Below the pieces are notes generated by a model. It was not told the DNA's origin. It was given only the letters and a program-made list of their open reading frames with translations, and made no database searches. DNA of 7,280 bases, taken from the NCBI GenBank assembly GCA_937905855.1, contig CALCWU010000011.1:1-7280 (forward strand), written 5' to 3'. The number at the start of each line of letters is the position of its first letter. Positions within the stretch are counted from its first letter, which is position 1. Origin of the DNA: an uncultured Mollicutes bacterium (GTDB taxonomy: Bacteria > Bacillota_I > Bacilli_A > Acholeplasmatales > Anaeroplasmataceae). The position numbers and the translations under genes are program-made. This document shows positions 5,205 through 7,280 of this stretch, piece after piece.

Positions 5205-6137
5205 ATGATAATATTTACAGGTGGAAAAACAGCTGGACACATTTATCCTTTAATTGAAATAATTAAATATTTCGATAAAGAGGAAGTATTATATGTAGGA
5301 CTTAAAGGTAATATTGAAGAAGAAATATGTCAAAAACATAATATTAATTTTTTAGGAATTAATTTAAATAACTTAATTGATTACCAAAGAGAATTTAAAA
5401 AAATTAAAAAGCTTAATTTTGATTTTGTTGTAAGTAGTGGAGGATTTGTTTCAATTCCTGCTCTTTTAGCATGTAGAGCTAAAAAAAGAGAATATATATT
5501 GTTAGAAGAAAATGTTGTTATGGGAATTACAAATATTTTGTTTAGAAACAAAGCTTTGTATGTATGTTTAGCATTTAAATATAAAAAAATGCGTAAAAAT
5601 TATCTTTATACCTTCAATCCAACTGTTGAAAGAAAGATTGATAAGCTAAAATATAAAACTAGTAAAAGAAGAATATTAATTCTTGGCGGCTCACTTGGAT
5701 CTAAATTTATGAGAGATGTTGCCGAAAAGCTTGCTGTAGTAAAAAAAGAAAATGAAGAAATTGTTTTTGTTTCTAAAAATTATGAAATCAATAATCCTAA
5801 AATTGTTTATTATAAATATGTTGATGACCTACCATCATTAATTTATAGCTCAAGCTTGGTCATATCAAGAGCTGGTGGAGGAAGTATTTGTGAAATTTTA
5901 GGTATGAGGAAAAAGGCAATTTTTATTCCATCTTCGAAAACGAAAAGAAATCATCAAATTAAAAATGCTAAATATTTAAGTGATCATAATTTGGCAAATT
6001 ATATTTTAGAGGATGATTTTAGTGTTAATAGATTATTAAAACTAGGTAATGTTTTAAATACCTATGATGAATCATTAATAATTAATGATAGTGCTTATAA
6101 AATTTCAAGATTAATTAAGGGAGCTTTAAATGAATAG
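5205..6137 (+). CDS. murG: MurG: UDP-GlcNAc transferase forming lipid II
   Basis: MurG is the peripheral inner-face glycosyltransferase (GT28) that adds GlcNAc from UDP-GlcNAc to lipid I, giving lipid II. Numbering is from ATG 5205 (310 residues). The first loop reads TGGKTAGHIYP (5-15) with His12. SSGGFVSIPALLA (77-89) and LLEENVVMGITN (99-110) match the conserved N-domain segments. In the C-domain, GGSLGSKFMRD (161-171), VISRAGGGSICE (219-230) and KRNHQIKNA (247-255) hold the UDP-sugar-binding Ser, Arg, Glu, His-Gln and Asn residues. Three features are unusual. The protein is about 45-50 residues shorter than typical MurG (about 355-365). The first loop has KTA where many have GTG. The usual EQN or ESD acceptor-side motif reads EEN. 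All of these look like drift in a working enzyme, because the key residues remain. The stop overlaps murB by 8 bp, indicating one operon. Confidence 0.93.
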   Translation: MIIFTGGKTAGHIYPLIEIIKYFDKEEVLYVGLKGNIEEEICQKHNINFLGINLNNLIDYQREFKKIKKLNFDFVVSSGGFVSIPALLACRAKKREYILLEENVVMGITNILFRNKALYVCLAFKYKKMRKNYLYTFNPTVERKIDKLKYKTSKRRILILGGSLGSKFMRDVAEKLAVVKKENEEIVFVSKNYEINNPKIVYYKYVDDLPSLIYSSSLVISRAGGGSICEILGMRKKAIFIPSSKTKRNHQIKNAKYLSDHNLANYILEDDFSVNRLLKLGNVLNTYDESLIINDSAYKISRLIKGALNE

Positions 6138-6948
6138 TATAACTACTTTTGGAAATAAGGGTAATTTTAATGTTATATATCCTACAACCTATCAGGAGCT
6201 TTTAGATATATATTTAGATTACAACAAGAAAAAGATTAAATATGCAGTGATTGGTGGAGGAAGTAATACTTTAATTAATGAAGAATATAATGGAAAAATT
6301 ATAAAATTAACAAAAATGAAATATAATTACCAAATTTTAAGCGATTCAATTTATGTAAGTGCTTTTTATCCGACAACTAATTTTGTCCTAGATATTTATA
6401 AAAAGGGATATGATTATAGCTTTTTGGTAGGAATTCCCGGACTTATAGGCGGAGCCATTTTTAATAATGCTGGTGCATTTGAAAAAAATATTGGTGAACA
6501 TATTTTGTATGTTGACTTTTTAAATAAGGCAGGTAAAATAACGAGGTTTTATAATGATAATCCCTTATTTTCTTATCGATATAGCATATTTAAAGATATA
6601 GAGGGTATAATCATTGGTGCCGCATTAAAGAAGGTATGTGGCATAAACATTGAAGAAAAGATAAAAAGAAATTTGGAAATAAGAAGGAAAAAACTGCCAA
6701 ATAATTTGTCAATAGGTTCTATTTTTAAAAATAATCAGCTTGTTAAGGCTTGGCGTGTAATTTCTGAGTTGAATTTAAGAGGATATCAAATTAATGATGC
6801 TGCATTTTCTAATAAGCATGCAAATATAATTATAAATTTAGGTGATGCAAAATTTAAGGATGCTTATAAGCTTATAAGGCTTGCCAAGGAAAAAGCAATG
6901 GAGAAATTTGGTATAAAGCTGGAAGAGGAAATTTCTATAATAGAATAA
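6130..6948 (+). CDS. murB: MurB: UDP-N-acetylenolpyruvoylglucosamine reductase
   Basis: MurB is the cytoplasmic FAD enzyme that uses NADPH to reduce enolpyruvyl-UDP-GlcNAc to UDP-MurNAc. The 272-residue protein has the FAD-binding motifs GGGSN (42-46) and GIPGLIGGA (101-109) followed by NNAGAF (112-117). It has the substrate-side FSYRYS (147-152, Arg150), SIGSIFKN (194-201) with the proton-donor Ser197, SNKHANIIIN (227-236), and a C-terminal FGIKLEEEISII that supplies the active-site Glu. The YRYS form and the length fit type II MurB, common in Firmicutes. It is shorter than usual (about 300) at the N-terminus: the family's TTFRIGG-like opening is TTFGNKG only five residues after Met. Downstream, FKNP is FKNN. 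AAGGGAG (6117-6123), 6 nt upstream, supports the ATG. The 8-bp overlap with murG suggests translational coupling. No terminator follows. Confidence 0.93.
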   Translation: MNSITTFGNKGNFNVIYPTTYQELLDIYLDYNKKKIKYAVIGGGSNTLINEEYNGKIIKLTKMKYNYQILSDSIYVSAFYPTTNFVLDIYKKGYDYSFLVGIPGLIGGAIFNNAGAFEKNIGEHILYVDFLNKAGKITRFYNDNPLFSYRYSIFKDIEGIIIGAALKKVCGINIEEKIKRNLEIRRKKLPNNLSIGSIFKNNQLVKAWRVISELNLRGYQINDAAFSNKHANIIINLGDAKFKDAYKLIRLAKEKAMEKFGIKLEEEISIIE

Positions 6949-6960
6949 TTATGTTTAATA

Positions 6961-6989
6961 TTGAAAATTACGAAAAAGTAGGGTAAAAT
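6961..6989 (+). promoter_or_regulatory. Near-consensus promoter of ftsZ
   Basis: TTGAAA (6961-6966) and TAAAAT (6984-6989) are separated by exactly 17 nt, each one base from consensus. Transcription should begin near 6996, giving a leader of about 33 nt with GGGGAGG at 7014-7020, 8 nt before the ATG. Since no terminator separates murB from it, ftsZ probably receives both read-through and its own transcription. Confidence 0.75.
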
Positions 6990-7028
6990 ATAAAGAGATT
7001 GATTCTACATTATGGGGAGGTTTTACCA

Positions 7029-7280
7029 ATGATTTTTGATGAATTGGATCAATTAGATGCACATAAGCCTACTATTCGTGTAATTGGTATTGGCGGTGGT
7101 GGAAACAACGCTGTTGATAGAATGATAGAAAACGATGTTAAGGGCGTAGAATTTGTTGCGATGAATACAGATGCCCAGGACCTAAAGGCTTCAAGGGCTG
7201 ATTATAGAGTTTTAATTGGTAGAATGCTTACAAGAGGACTTGGAGCTGGTGCAAGACCTGAGGTTGGTAGAAATGCTGCT
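7029..7280 (+). CDS. ftsZ: FtsZ cell-division GTPase, N-terminal 84 residues (3' partial)
   Basis: FtsZ is the bacterial tubulin homologue that polymerises with GTP into the Z-ring at midcell. The gene is open to the right edge of the window. A short N-terminal extension (MIFDELDQLD) precedes the first nucleotide-binding loop VIGIGGGGNNAVDRM (18-32). NTDAQDL (46-52) and LTRGLGAGARPEVGRNAA (67-84) follow in the usual order and spacing. The tubulin signature GGGTGTG would lie beyond the window. One substitution is notable: the usual GAG-x-NPE segment is GAGARPE, with Arg76 where Asn (or Asp) is common. This segment is in the loop region around the gamma phosphate. In many Bacilli divIB and ftsA come between murB and ftsZ; here ftsZ directly follows murB after an 80-bp gap with its own promoter. 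Confidence 0.95.
   Translation, partial: MIFDELDQLDAHKPTIRVIGIGGGGNNAVDRMIENDVKGVEFVAMNTDAQDLKASRADYRVLIGRMLTRGLGAGARPEVGRNAA

Overview
The window is AT-rich DNA (by eye about 30% G+C or less) from a low-GC Firmicute-type bacterium. Genes have strong AGGAGG-type ribosome binding sites, TATAAT-type -10 boxes and U-tailed hairpin terminators. TGG is used for Trp and TGA ends the polymerase gene, so the code is standard rather than the Mycoplasma code. A UvrX/UmuC-like polymerase paired with a YolD-like protein, together with a short murG-murB-ftsZ cluster, points to the Bacilli, perhaps a reduced lineage near Erysipelotrichales, RF39 or Acholeplasma. That placement is inference. All genes lie on the + strand.

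Region 1 (1-1280) holds the 3' end of an unrecognised gene, then a membrane-anchored protein of unknown function (399-1253) closed by a small terminator.

Region 2 (1283-3186) is a two-gene translesion-synthesis cassette. It encodes a Y-family polymerase with its catalytic carboxylates and a QLDLF clamp-binding motif, overlapping by ATGA a YolD-family protein. A perfect inverted repeat, TTGACAT-N5-ATGTCAA, sits just upstream of the -10 box. No LexA/DinR-type box is visible, so this dyad is the best candidate operator.

Region 3 (3187-4539) is a cytoplasmic M28-family zinc aminopeptidase with a probable PA-like insert. Its short upstream region carries overlapping direct and inverted repeats, and a strong terminator follows. 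Region 4 (4552-5139) is a self-contained unit for a 160-residue, three-helix membrane protein, with an extended -10 promoter and a strong terminator.

Region 5 (5140-7280) is a condensed division and cell-wall (dcw) cluster. murG and murB overlap by 8 bp. ftsZ follows with its own near-consensus promoter and runs off the window. MurB makes UDP-MurNAc early in peptidoglycan synthesis, MurG completes lipid II, and FtsZ organises the septum. divIB/ftsQ and ftsA, which usually lie between murB and ftsZ in Bacilli, are absent here.

No mobile element, CRISPR array, rRNA or tRNA was recognised. Apart from the polymerase cassette and the two unknown membrane proteins, the content is housekeeping. I did not find a convincing new multi-gene system. 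The most useful leads are the operator-like dyad, the altered MurG and FtsZ motifs, and the missing dcw genes.
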